Shown here: piece by piece, positions 48,708-58,362 of the stretch
How the letters are laid out: each line of letters opens with the position of its first letter
How positions within the stretch are numbered: position 1 is the first letter of the stretch
Source: Klebsiella sp. RHBSTW-00484
GTDB taxonomy: Bacteria; Pseudomonadota; Gammaproteobacteria; Enterobacterales; Enterobacteriaceae
NCBI RefSeq assembly: GCF_013705725.1
Contig: NZ_CP055481.1
Coordinates: 1,364,001 to 1,428,000, forward strand
DNA length: 64,000 bases
Reading direction: 5' to 3'
Program-made: the position numbers and the translations under genes
Notes under the pieces: model-generated
Database searches by the model: none
What the model was told of the DNA's origin: nothing
What the model saw: only the letters and a program-made list of their open reading frames with translations

Positions 48708-49100
48708 CTACTTATCCGAATGACAAACAGAAGCTGTCAGGCACAAACGAAGTTCTTTGATCTGTTTCTTTACAGCGAAGATCTCTGTTTTAGTTAATTC
48801 ACTATTGCTACTTTTTGTATCGAGATGAATGATTAACCTGTTTAGCTTTTGTGATATATCAGACAATGATTTCCATGCTTCAATATTTATTTCGGGAACA
48901 ATGGCAGGAAGTTTATCAAGGGAAGTTAAACGAAGCCATTCACCTTTGCTTTTGTTTCCACGATTAGCATTCAGAAGCTCTAATTCGGCTTGATTGAATC
49001 GAACACTGACACAGTGTATTCGCAACGATTGAGCAGGGGGGATATGATTGTTGATTGGCTTAAAATCATTTGTATAGGATAAGGTTATTGTATTACTCAT
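48708..49100 (-). CDS. MobC-like relaxosome accessory protein
   Basis: 130 residues. The central NQAELELLNANRGNKSKGEW segment resembles the ribbon-helix-helix start of MobC-type proteins, followed by helical sequence. It sits eight bases before the relaxase gene, the usual mobC-mobA order. Predicted to bind oriT and aid nicking. Confidence 0.65.
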   Translation of the reverse strand: MSNTITLSYTNDFKPINNHIPPAQSLRIHCVSVRFNQAELELLNANRGNKSKGEWLRLTSLDKLPAIVPEINIEAWKSLSDISQKLNRLIIHLDTKSSNSELTKTEIFAVKKQIKELRLCLTASVCHSDK

Positions 49101-49309
49101 AGAAACTCCTTTTCATATGTGTATTCGATGACGGCGAGCAATCCTTGCACACCTCTAATACAGTTATAATAGAAATGCAATTTATGTCAATGAGTTAGGT
49201 AAGACTTAGACTTTCTTTTTCAACCGAAGGGCGAAAAACAAGGGACTAAGAGAAGCGGAGCTTCTCTTAGTCATACCTTGCAGATTATATTATTTACAGA
49301 TTATATTAT
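49101..49309. other. Candidate oriT region
   Basis: The 209 bases upstream of mobC contain a perfect inverted repeat GACTAAGAGAAGC / GCTTCTCTTAGTC (49244-49272, three-base loop). Its place in front of mobC-relaxase fits oriT; it could also be the terminator of the HNH gene. Nearby a 16-base unit is tandemly duplicated (49281-49312). Confidence 0.45.
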
Positions 49310-50653
49310 TTAATCCTCATTTCGCTGAGATAATATCATATTTAGTACAAACTCTTTTTCTTCGTAATCACTAAAGTCTTCAAAACCCCACTCATCCATT
49401 CTTTTGAATTGTGGGAAGAACTTAATGAAGTTATCAAAATTTTTTTGTTGACTAAATTCAACTTCATCGCTTTTAAATAAAGGTATTATGAAGATATAAG
49501 TTAGAAATGTATAATGAAATTCCCCTACGGCATAAGGAAGACCTTGTTTTTTGTTTTTAGAAATATAAACAATTAAGGCTGGTTCTGTGCAATAAAATTG
49601 GTAGTTTTTTAATATGGCTATTTTAGGAAGTTTTTCATAAAATTTAGTAGGTGATTTTATCCATTCTATAGTTTTATTGAATTCACTTAAGTCTTTCCTG
49701 TCATGAATGACACTTAAAGAAAACTTCACGAGTGATTTATAAATATTTTGTTTGCGAATTTTTTGATGGAAACATAAATCTACATTTTTAGGTGGTTCTG
49801 AATCAGAATTACAATTTTCTGGATTGGTTGGTGTATGTGCCAAAACGAAATCGACATGGCGGTCATGCCCATCAATAGTTCTATTAATATATTCAAAGGA
49901 AAAGTTTTTCCCTTTTATTTTAGAAACCTTGTTGTCTTTGTTTTTCACTCTAAAAAATGATGAGTATAATTTTAAGTATGTATCTATATCTCTTTCAATG
50001 TTCTGGTCGAAATATTCATTGCAAAGATCACACTCTTCATTGAGAATTATTTTTTTATTGCCAAGAGACTCTGAAATTGCATGAGCTTCTTTTGAAAATG
50101 TTGTGGGCTTCTCGTTTTTATTATTACAAAATCGACATACTCTGTTAGCTTTGAATCCTTCGCCAATCTTTTTCTTTCCTTTTAATTCCTTCGGGTCAAT
50201 CCCATTCATAGAATATTGATCTATAAAGCCACTAAAATTAGAATTAAAACTTTCAATATAGGCATCTTTACTTAATTTATCAAGATGGACTAATGAAAGA
50301 GATGTTTGTAATTTAATTAATTGGGTCTGATTAACATTTTCTATCACTGGTAATAGATAAAAATTTTCATTTTCCTCAAGGGTATTAATAAAAGTGTTTA
50401 ATCGGTTCAGATTTGGAGATTTGTTTTTATATTTATTAATGTATTGGTTAATTCTAAATCTAAGCTCTTTGGTGTTTTTTATTAACGACAACACACATCC
50501 TATATCTTTATCGAATTCATATTTTGGGTCTAAAGCAAAAGTTATTTCACTCATTGAAAGAAAAAAATCATATGAATCAGACATTATCCCTAACATATGA
50601 TGCTTATTCTTTGATATGAAGTTGAACCAAATTCTAATTTGTATTTGATACAT
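49310..50653 (-). CDS. HNH endonuclease domain protein
   Basis: 447 residues; start uncertain because a later ATG at residue 24 (MSDSYDFF) is also plausible. Residues about 170-215 form an HNH/zinc-finger nuclease core: CRFCNNKNEKPTTFSKEAHA, ISESLGNK, then NEECDLCNEYF, with paired CxxC motifs and the catalytic His. The remaining N- and C-terminal regions are not recognised. It lies beside the mobilization genes as cargo; defence against phage or plasmid is a reasonable guess but not shown. Confidence 0.8.
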   Translation of the reverse strand: MYQIQIRIWFNFISKNKHHMLGIMSDSYDFFLSMSEITFALDPKYEFDKDIGCVLSLIKNTKELRFRINQYINKYKNKSPNLNRLNTFINTLEENENFYLLPVIENVNQTQLIKLQTSLSLVHLDKLSKDAYIESFNSNFSGFIDQYSMNGIDPKELKGKKKIGEGFKANRVCRFCNNKNEKPTTFSKEAHAISESLGNKKIILNEECDLCNEYFDQNIERDIDTYLKLYSSFFRVKNKDNKVSKIKGKNFSFEYINRTIDGHDRHVDFVLAHTPTNPENCNSDSEPPKNVDLCFHQKIRKQNIYKSLVKFSLSVIHDRKDLSEFNKTIEWIKSPTKFYEKLPKIAILKNYQFYCTEPALIVYISKNKKQGLPYAVGEFHYTFLTYIFIIPLFKSDEVEFSQQKNFDNFIKFFPQFKRMDEWGFEDFSDYEEKEFVLNMILSQRNED

Positions 50654-51590
50654 TATAGCGATCCTTTTCTTAATAAATGTAGTGTCATGTATCTCAGTTC
50701 ATGATAAGCCAAGATAATTGAAGTCAATAGTCTTTTTTAAGTATGCTGGGTGTATATTTAATTGCATAAAATAAAGTTATTTAGTTAATTATCAATTAGT
50801 TACAGTATTGAAATTATACTGCTGCATCATAGGGGTATGGGCGTCAAGGTTCTCTAGTGTACTCATCAGTTTATGATGTCCATTTTCTTAAGTTTTAATG
50901 AGTTAGCGGAGTTTATTGTTCTCATTACGTCGCACTCCGCCTCATTGGTTCCTGTGAAACTCTGCATTTCTTTTCATCTGTACATAGGCAGCATGATAAC
51001 GGAGTCTGAATGTCAGGAAAACAAGAAGGAAGAGGTGGGGCCAGAGTGGGTGGCATAGTGAAGTTAAAGATGGGGAATTGCGTGCTTATGGCAGCATAGC
51101 GGCGAGCTTTGTTCGATGTCTGCTATCTGTCCCAGAAACGCCATGAAACATATTGTTTCTTCAATATGTTTAGCTATTTTCTATCATGACATGGATTGAA
51201 TTTATTTTAATGTTAATTAAATGTAATATAATTTACAATTATTCAACGGCCATTTTTTATAGTTTTTAATCTATTAATAACCTTTCGTAATTTGTTTTTA
51301 GGATGTATCTCAATGCTCTGCGAGTTAATTTTCTGGGCTAACAATGTTCGCGAGGTTAAATGTTTTTTTAATTGCCTGTTCAATGTATTACTTTTTACAT
51401 GGAAAATGATTTGATAATCTTTTGTCGACCAGGGGATCTGGCTTTAATTAAATCTTAAATAGTGGCGATTTAATTATTAAAACGGATTTTACGGTGATGC
51501 GGAGGGCTGCAGGTCGTTGGGCAAATATAATACCACGACTTTATCGCTCTTTACTTTTTAGGATAAAAATTTATAACGCAGGAATTTTCT
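50654..51590. other. AT-rich gap between the island and the fimbrial operon
   Basis: 937 bases without a supported gene. At 50733-50751 lies the candidate right attachment repeat. An inverted repeat AAACATATTG / CAATATGTTT is at 51146-51171. The fimbrial promoter must be in the last 400 bases, which are AT-rich; no invertible fimS-type repeat pair was seen. Short open frames here have no coding character. Confidence 0.6.
50733..50751. other. Candidate right attachment repeat of the island
   Basis: TTTTTTAAGTATGCTGGGT, matching 33152-33170 at 17 of 19 bases. Confidence 0.35.
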
Positions 51591-52130
51591 ATGAAACTGA
51601 ATAAAGTTGCTATGGCTGTGGCATTAACTGCTGCTCTCGGTTCTATGTCTGCTCTGGCTGATACAACTAACGGTCAGATTGAACTTCAGGGTGAGCTGGT
51701 CAATACCGCTTGCGGCTTAGCCCCGTCGTCCAGCCCGGTAACCGTTGATTTTGGTCAGGTTCCTGTTTCCCTGCTGCAAGGCGGTGGTCAGGCAACTGAA
51801 ACCAAAAACATCGAACTGCAGTACTGCGATACCACCATTGCCAGCAGTGCCGTTGTTTCCTACACCCCGACTTCGGTTAACCCGAACGATCCTACTCTGG
51901 CAGCATTCACTTCTGGTTCCGCATCTGGTGCGGGTATCGGCCTGAAAGACAGCGCTAGCCAGACTGTTACCTGGGGCGCGCAGACGACTCCGGTAACTCT
52001 GGTTGATGGAACTAACACCATTCCTTTCGTGGCCTTCCTGAAAGCAGAAGCAGCAGCAACCGGTTCTACAACTACCGTGACCGCTGGTGCATTCCAGTCA
52101 ACGATCAATTTCACTATCGATTATCAATAA
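51591..52130 (+). CDS. Major fimbrial subunit
   Basis: 179 residues with a signal peptide (MKLNKVAMAVALTAALGSMS, cleavage after ALA). The mature chain begins DTTNGQIELQGELVNTACGL and has the pilin pattern: one disulfide pair (TACGL and LQYCDTT), VDFGQVPV, and the C-terminal beta-zipper STINFTIDYQ used for chaperone and usher binding. It is first in the operon and highly biased in composition, as major pilins are. Confidence 0.93.
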   Translation: MKLNKVAMAVALTAALGSMSALADTTNGQIELQGELVNTACGLAPSSSPVTVDFGQVPVSLLQGGGQATETKNIELQYCDTTIASSAVVSYTPTSVNPNDPTLAAFTSGSASGAGIGLKDSASQTVTWGAQTTPVTLVDGTNTIPFVAFLKAEAAATGSTTTVTAGAFQSTINFTIDYQ

Positions 52131-52209
52131 TCGATTTTGAGTTATCGTTCGCGGGGAGATTTCTCCCCGCGATATTTGGCTATATACCAGATAATATGGA
52201 ATTCTGAGT

Positions 52210-52764
52210 ATGGTAAAGGATACAGAGAAAAAGAGACTGATAGGGTTATTCGTATCTGTATTGCTCTTTTCCGGACATGCTTTGAGTACTAATTTTACCC
52301 CAGGAAAGCTGGAGCTTTCAGGCGAGCTGGTTGCCGCCGCATGTGATATTGATCCTGACTCGCGAGAGCTATGGGTGGATTTTGGCAATATATCCGCTCG
52401 CGATATTAATATGGATCAAGAGGGCAAGCTTACCCGGCCTTTTCTGGTGCGCTTAATCGGCTGCGAGTCTTTCGGCAGTGATAATCAGTCAAGTCCAGGC
52501 GCTTTTGCCACGATTACCTTTACAGGAAACGCCTCTTCGCAAGATTCTACGGTATTAATACCTGATGGCGAAGGAAAAGGGTTTGGTATACAGATTCGCG
52601 ATCGCCATGGAGAGGTTTTAACCTTTGGGGAACCCTCTTCGGGATATCTTTTGAGTGATGAGAATAATACGCTGAAATTCACCGCTTCACTGGTTCCGGT
52701 TCAGCAACATATTAAGGCAGGGGATTTCTACGCCGTCACTCGTTTCTTTATGGATTATAACTAG
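52210..52764 (+). CDS. Minor fimbrial subunit (possible anchor)
   Basis: 184 residues. A signal segment (GLFVSVLLFSGHALS) is followed by a pilin domain with a cysteine pair (AACDIDPDS and LIGCESFG), WVDFGNI and a C-terminal FYAVTRFFMDYN. Its place between the major pilin and usher resembles MrpB-type terminator subunits. Confidence 0.85.
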   Translation: MVKDTEKKRLIGLFVSVLLFSGHALSTNFTPGKLELSGELVAAACDIDPDSRELWVDFGNISARDINMDQEGKLTRPFLVRLIGCESFGSDNQSSPGAFATITFTGNASSQDSTVLIPDGEGKGFGIQIRDRHGEVLTFGEPSSGYLLSDENNTLKFTASLVPVQQHIKAGDFYAVTRFFMDYN

Positions 52765-52839
52765 AAACAAGCCAGTTATTCTTGTTTTAGCTTGTTTGTC
52801 GCGCACGATATTTTACTGAATGATTCGGGATGAATAGTC

Positions 52840-55314
52840 ATGTCAGCAGAACAAAAAATAAAAATAAACGTAATCCTCTCTCAGATACTTTTCTTCTGCT
52901 GCACTTCTATGGCTTGCGCTTCCTCGGATGTAGAATTCAATACCGACGTACTGGATGCCGCCGACCGCGGCAATATTGATTTAACCCGTTTTGCTACCGA
53001 TAACTATGTTCCTCCAGGCGAATATCTCTTAGACATTAAAATTAATGGCCAGGCAGTGGGGCAGCAAAAAGTTCGTTATCTGGCCTCCAAAGACGAGAAA
53101 CATACCCAAGCCTGTATTAACGGCGAAATTCTCTCAAGATTAGCGTTGAAAGAGGAAGCACAACAGAAGGTTGCACAGCCGTTTGCGGATTGCTATGACC
53201 TGCTGAGTCTTCCTGGCGCCACGTTGAGTAACTATGCCGGGGTGCTGGACATCACCGTCCCGCAGGCATGGATGAAATACAATGATCCAAACTGGGTGCC
53301 ACCAGAGCGCTGGGACCAGGGAATTGGTGGGTTTCTGCTCGACTACAGCCTGACCGGGCAATATACCCGCCAGCTTGATATGCACGAAGATTACAGCACC
53401 TTGAGCGGCTATGGTCAGACCGGGGTCAACCTCGGTGGCTGGCGTTTGCGTGGTGAATATCAGACCAGCTATTACAGCTCGACGCACCAGTTCGATTTCG
53501 ACATGAATCAGGTCTACGCCTATCGTCCGCTGCCGATGCTGGCGGCAAAATTGACGGCAGGGGAGATCTACCTCGATTCTCAGGTCTTCGACACCGTACG
53601 TTTTACCGGGCTTAATCTCGCCAGCGATGAGCGCCAATTGCCGCCGAACTTGCAAGGTTATGCGCCAGAAATTCGCGGTCTGGCCAAGACTAACGCCAAA
53701 GTGACGGTGAAGCAGAGCGGGCGCATTATTTATGAAACCACGGTCCCTGCCGGGCCGTTTAATATCCAGGACTTACGTAGTTCTGTGCGCGGTACGCTGG
53801 ATGTACAGGTTGAAGAGCAGGATGGTTCAATCTCCACTTTCCAGGTCAACACCGCCAATATTCCTTATCTCACGCGTCCGGGCTATGTGCGCTACAACGT
53901 GGCGATCGGTGCGCCATCCCGCTACAGCCATAAAATTCAGGGACCGGGATTCGCTTCTGGCGACTTCTCCTGGGGGATAAGCAACGCCTGGTCGCTATAT
54001 GGTGGGCTACAAAGCGCGGGGGCTGAATATACTGCGGTTTCCGCTGGTATTGGTCGTGATTTAAGCGTTCTTGGCGCGCTCTCGCTGGATGCCACAGAAT
54101 CTTATAGTCAGCAGTCGAATAAGAAACGACTTAAAGGCACCTCATTTAAGCTGAGCTATGCGAAAACCTTTGACGAATATAACAGTTCAATTACCTTCGC
54201 CGGATATCGCTTTTCTCAGGAAGATTTCCGCTCTTTCTCGCAATATCTCAACGAGCGTTATGAGGGATATGACAGCCTTGGTCGCGAAAAAGAAGTTTAT
54301 ACCATTACCGGGAATAAAACGTTCTGGGCCGATGAGCCGGGCAAGGCGACCACTGTATTCCTGACCTATACCCACCAGAATTACTGGAATCGCAGCAGTC
54401 AGGATCGCTACGGCATCTCTTTAGGGCGCTCGTTTAACGTCGGTAATATTCGCGGGATCACCACCAATATTTCAGCATATCGTTCTGATTATGAAGGACG
54501 TAAAGACGACTCGATCGCTATTTCGCTTTCTGTTCCGGTTGGCGATAGCAAATGGAGTGGTCTGGACGTGCAGACCAATAACGGCAAAACCAGCCCGATG
54601 CTCTCATATACCGATAGCAGCGACTACAACAACCTGTGGCGACTGCGTGCAGGGGCGAGCTAGAGCGGTTATGCCAACGTCGACGGCTATTATCAGCGCC
54701 GCTCGCAGTATGCCGAAATCAACAGCAACGCCAGCTATCAGCAGGATCACTATATCTCTCTGAGCAGCACTCTGCGCGGCGGCTTTACCGCCACCCGACA
54801 TGGCGCGGCGATCCACAACAGCGGCGCGACGCTCAACACCGCTCGCGTGATGGTGAATACCAACGGCATCGGCGACGTCCCGCTAAATGACGGGAAATCA
54901 AGAACTAACAATTTCGGTATTGCCGTTATTCCGGACATCGTGAGCTACAACAGCTTTGATACCCGGGTTGATGTCGATGCGATGTCGGAATCGATTGAAC
55001 CGGCAAAAGCCATCAGCACCGCCACGCTGACCGAAGGCGCTATCGGCTATCAGACCTTTGGCATGGCGAAGGGCGAGAAGATGATGGGCATTATTCGCCT
55101 GGCTGACGGTACCTATCCTCCGTTTGGCGCCGAGGTTATTAACGGCGATGGCGTTAGCGTGTCGATGATTATGGAAGGCGGACAGGGATGGCTGGCGGGC
55201 GTGAACCCACAAGAGGCGCTAAGCGTGATGTGGAGCGGGAAAAAGCAGTGTCAGATAACCATTCCGCCATCTATAGAGCGTCGTTCGACAACCGCGCTAT
55301 TGCCGTGTAAATGA
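52840..55314 (+). pseudogene. Fimbrial usher interrupted by an in-frame amber codon
   Basis: The frame runs 607 codons, meets TAG at 54661-54663, and continues in the same frame for 216 more codons to a TGA at 55312. The whole gives 824 codons, the normal usher length. The first part holds a signal region, the N-terminal domain (EFNTDVLDAADRGNIDLTRF), most of the 24-strand barrel and the plug; the second holds SGYANVDGYYQ, NTNGIGDVPL and the C-terminal domains with CQITIPPS. Without readthrough the product lacks the last barrel strands and the C-terminal domains and should be inactive. A sequencing error or an amber suppressor could restore it. Confidence 0.88.
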
Positions 55315-55339
55315 CAGTGACAGTAATAAAAGGCCAAAA

Positions 55340-56083
55340 ATGAGCATGACAAGTAACAAACTCTGCTGGATGGGCGCCCTGATGCTGACAGCGGTAAGCA
55401 GTACCGCTCAGGCGGGCGTTTCACTGGATCGCACTCGCTTGATTATCACCGGTAAAGATAGCTCGGCAAGCGCGAATTTGACCAACACCAGCCCGGATAT
55501 TCCGTTTCTGGCGCAGTCCTGGGTCGAGGACAGCAAAGGCAATAAAATCACCTCTCCGCTGGTGGTGCTGCCGCCTTTGCAGCGAATTAACGGCGGGCAA
55601 AAAGGCGTCGCGCGCGTGACCAAGACTGATGGCATCAATCAGCTGCCGCAGGATCGTGAAAGCCTGTTTTATTTAAGCGTGCGCGAAATTCCACCTAAGC
55701 CGGATAAAGCGAATGTCCTGCAATTAGCGATGCAGTCGCGGATTAAATTATTTTTCCGCCCAACCGCCATTATCCCAAAAAGCAAAAGCGAGATTTGGCA
55801 GGATCAGGTCGTCTTTCAAAAAAGCGGCAATAAAATGAGCGCGCAAAACCCGACGCCTTATTACATCACCATTATTAGCCTGTCGCGGACGAAGGGTGAA
55901 AAAATAACGAAATTTCCGGGAATTATGATTGCACCGAAATCCAGTCTGGAGTTCAACGTAACAGATGGCGGAATTAGTGATTTTTCCATGATGTACGTGA
56001 ATGACTATGGCGGCCATCCGGAACTGAAATATCGCTGTGCGGGAAATACCTGTAAAGCTCTGCCGCCGTCGCAGCAAGGGTAA
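55340..56083 (+). CDS. Periplasmic fimbrial chaperone (PapD family)
   Basis: 247 residues with a signal peptide ending AQAG. PapD signatures are SLDRTRLIITG, NTSPDIPFLAQSWVED, RESLFYLSVREIPPKP and RIKLFFRP. The short F1-G1 loop fits the FGS class. It donates a strand to subunits and delivers them to the usher. Confidence 0.92.
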   Translation: MSMTSNKLCWMGALMLTAVSSTAQAGVSLDRTRLIITGKDSSASANLTNTSPDIPFLAQSWVEDSKGNKITSPLVVLPPLQRINGGQKGVARVTKTDGINQLPQDRESLFYLSVREIPPKPDKANVLQLAMQSRIKLFFRPTAIIPKSKSEIWQDQVVFQKSGNKMSAQNPTPYYITIISLSRTKGEKITKFPGIMIAPKSSLEFNVTDGGISDFSMMYVNDYGGHPELKYRCAGNTCKALPPSQQG

Positions 56084-56097
56084 TTGAGAGGAACCTG

Positions 56098-56730
56098 ATG
56101 ATGAAAACGCGTTTATCGCTATTCGCACTGTTTGTATTCGGTCTCAGCATGCCAGCGCTGGCCGACGCTGATATTCCGCTACAGCCGCAGCACTATAACC
56201 AGGATCATCAGGGGGAAGATGGCGGTAACGTGATATTTCAGGGCTCCGTTTACGCCTCGCCGTGCGTCCTTGCCCCGCAGAGCCGTCTGCAAATCATCGA
56301 ACTGGGTGAAATTAGCGCCCGCCGTTTTCATCAGGCGGGCGATCGTAGCCAACCGGTACTGGTACGCGTTGAACTGCGAGATTGCCTGAAAGGGGCGTCA
56401 CAGGCGCGAGACAGCATCGCATCAAGGACTACGGGAAATAGCAAGCACCTCTATACCACTGGCGAGCAAGCGGTGCAGATGACGTTTATCGGCGAGTCGG
56501 ACGAGAATAATCGTCAACTGTTACGCCTGACTGGCAGCACCTCCGGAGCCGGTATTCGTCTGCTGGATATCAAAGAGCGCGCGCTGGATATCAATCAAAC
56601 CCAGCCGCCGTTTATTGTGAAAACCGGCGACAGCAGCCTGACGTTTATTGCGGTACTGGAGTCTACCGGTCGAAACGTGACCGCCGGTAATTTTAGCGGA
56701 CTGCTGCGTTTAAAAATGGAGTATCTGTAA
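56098..56730 (+). CDS. Minor fimbrial subunit
   Basis: 210 residues with a signal peptide (LSLFALFVFGLSMPALAD). The pilin domain has YASPCVLAP and ELRDCLKG cysteines and a C-terminal NFSGLLRLKMEYL. An insertion between strands (DSIASRTTGNSKHL) makes it longer than simple pilins. Probably an adaptor in the tip. Confidence 0.85.
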   Translation: MMKTRLSLFALFVFGLSMPALADADIPLQPQHYNQDHQGEDGGNVIFQGSVYASPCVLAPQSRLQIIELGEISARRFHQAGDRSQPVLVRVELRDCLKGASQARDSIASRTTGNSKHLYTTGEQAVQMTFIGESDENNRQLLRLTGSTSGAGIRLLDIKERALDINQTQPPFIVKTGDSSLTFIAVLESTGRNVTAGNFSGLLRLKMEYL

Positions 56731-57782
56731 TGGCTGCTATGGTTATCTGGCGTAAAACCCGCGTCGCTATTTTGCTATGCGGTGGCCTGCTGTCCTGGGA
56801 AACCGCAGCGGCAGTTGAAGGGGAAATTACGCCGGTTGGCGGACCTAAAATGTATAATATTGACGTCGCCAACCAGGATATTACCAACAACAGTATCGGG
56901 GCGACCATTCCTTATACTTTTGCATTAGGCGGCCAATACTCTGGCGTAGCCAGCTGCACTATCCCCATGGAAAATCAGGCCATCTATTATTCTGCTACTG
57001 CCTCGTTACTTCAGCAGGGTAGTTCGGCGGGATATTTAAAGCTCAATGATTACATGGATGTAAAAATTGAAATTTATATCCGTGGTCAGCGCATGGCCTA
57101 TCTTCCGGTCCCTTTTAATAATGAGTCAAACGATGCATTTCAGAACAAATGCGTGCCACCAACCACTCAGTTTAATAACTTTGAATCCGGCGCTCAGGGG
57201 CGGGTGACGTTTATGATCACCAAGCCGATTGTTAACGGCGTAAACCTGTTGGGTACCGAAATAGCTAAACTTTACGGTCGCCTGGGCAATTATAGCGCCG
57301 GGATGGGGACCACGCCAATGTCGATTGTCTCTATTAACTCTGGAGTTATTACCGTTCCGGACAAATGTATCGTCAACTCCGGCTCGCCGATCACTGTTGA
57401 TTTTAACACTATCCCCAGTTCTGGTTCACTGCTTAACGGCAACAACTATAGCCAGTCCGTGCCGATTCAGGTGAAGTGTGAAGGGGGAAGTTTTGCGACC
57501 GGTAACTTGAATATTCGCCTGGGAATTCAGCAGGCTAATACCGCCAGTTTTAATAGCGATTATTTAGGTACCACCGGCGCCGTCGACCGCTCCAACCTTG
57601 GCATTATCTTGAAGGATTCCGGCGGCAATTTAGTGGCCGCGAATAAGTTTTATGACGTCCCGGGTTTTAATAATAACCAGGGAACCTGGAATCTGACCGC
57701 CGCACCGATTGCCAATGCCGGGACCAACGTACTTGAAGGGGATTTCCAGGCATCGGCCACCGTGGTCGCTGAGTTTCAGTAA
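56730..57782 (+). CDS. Two-domain tip adhesin
   Basis: 350 residues with a signal segment (VAILLCGGLLSWETAAA). Residues about 25-200 form an N-terminal receptor-binding-like domain (QYSGVASCTIPMENQAIYYS, NKCVPPTTQFNN); residues about 215-350 form a pilin domain (ITVPDKCIVNSGSPITVDFN, ending ASATVVAEFQ). This two-domain layout is that of FimH-type adhesins; the receptor is unknown. The start overlaps the previous stop (TAATG). Confidence 0.85.
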   Translation: MAAMVIWRKTRVAILLCGGLLSWETAAAVEGEITPVGGPKMYNIDVANQDITNNSIGATIPYTFALGGQYSGVASCTIPMENQAIYYSATASLLQQGSSAGYLKLNDYMDVKIEIYIRGQRMAYLPVPFNNESNDAFQNKCVPPTTQFNNFESGAQGRVTFMITKPIVNGVNLLGTEIAKLYGRLGNYSAGMGTTPMSIVSINSGVITVPDKCIVNSGSPITVDFNTIPSSGSLLNGNNYSQSVPIQVKCEGGSFATGNLNIRLGIQQANTASFNSDYLGTTGAVDRSNLGIILKDSGGNLVAANKFYDVPGFNNNQGTWNLTAAPIANAGTNVLEGDFQASATVVAEFQ

Positions 57783-57791
57783 GGGGACAGC

Positions 57792-58340
57792 ATGCGTCAA
57801 TTAATCGCATCAATGATACTCATATGTTCGCTACCGGCAGTCACCCCGGCGTATGCCATCGGAGAGCTGATCGGCGGCGATTTAAACTTCAAGGGAACCG
57901 TTGTTGCCCAGGGCTGCAGCATTGTCCCTTCGTCAAAAAACATCGCCGTGGATTTTGGCCAAATTTCAACCCGCTCGCTGTATGCCGAAGGAAAATCGCT
58001 GCCCAAAGCGTTTGTTATTGAGCTACAGGATTGCAGTACCGATGTCTTTAATTCCGTCACTGTGACCTTTAGCGGGACGGAAAATGCCAATATGAGCGAT
58101 CGCCTGGCGATTACGCCGGTAGCGCCCAATTCCGCCAGCGGGATTGGTATTGGCTTTGAAGAGAGTAACGGTACGGCTATTTCACTGAATACGCCGACGA
58201 CCGCGGTTGCCATTTCCGATGCCACCATGCAGTTAAATTTTAAAGCTTTTGTGGAAGGGGAACCGGATGCCTTGAGTAACGAAACCTTGCAAACCGGTGC
58301 CTTTCAGGCCACGGCAAATTACACCCTAAACTACCAGTAG
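57792..58340 (+). CDS. Minor fimbrial subunit
   Basis: 182 residues with a signal peptide ending TPAYA. Pilin features are AQGCSIVPSSKNIAVDFGQI, ELQDCSTDVF and the C-terminal TANYTLNYQ. Probably a tip or adaptor subunit. Confidence 0.88.
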   Translation: MRQLIASMILICSLPAVTPAYAIGELIGGDLNFKGTVVAQGCSIVPSSKNIAVDFGQISTRSLYAEGKSLPKAFVIELQDCSTDVFNSVTVTFSGTENANMSDRLAITPVAPNSASGIGIGFEESNGTAISLNTPTTAVAISDATMQLNFKAFVEGEPDALSNETLQTGAFQATANYTLNYQ

Positions 58341-58362
58341 AACCGATCAAGGATGATTAAAA

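Noticed and set aside
50873-51058. Short open frame in the gap before the fimbrial operon
   Set aside because: No ribosome site or coding pattern; surrounded by stops in an AT-rich region.
51172-51590. Phase-variable invertible promoter (fimS type)
   Set aside because: No pair of inverted repeats flanking the promoter region and no adjacent fimBE-like recombinase.
54847-55314. Independent 155-residue gene after the usher
   Set aside because: It is in frame with the usher and matches its C-terminal domains; it is the second part of the interrupted usher.
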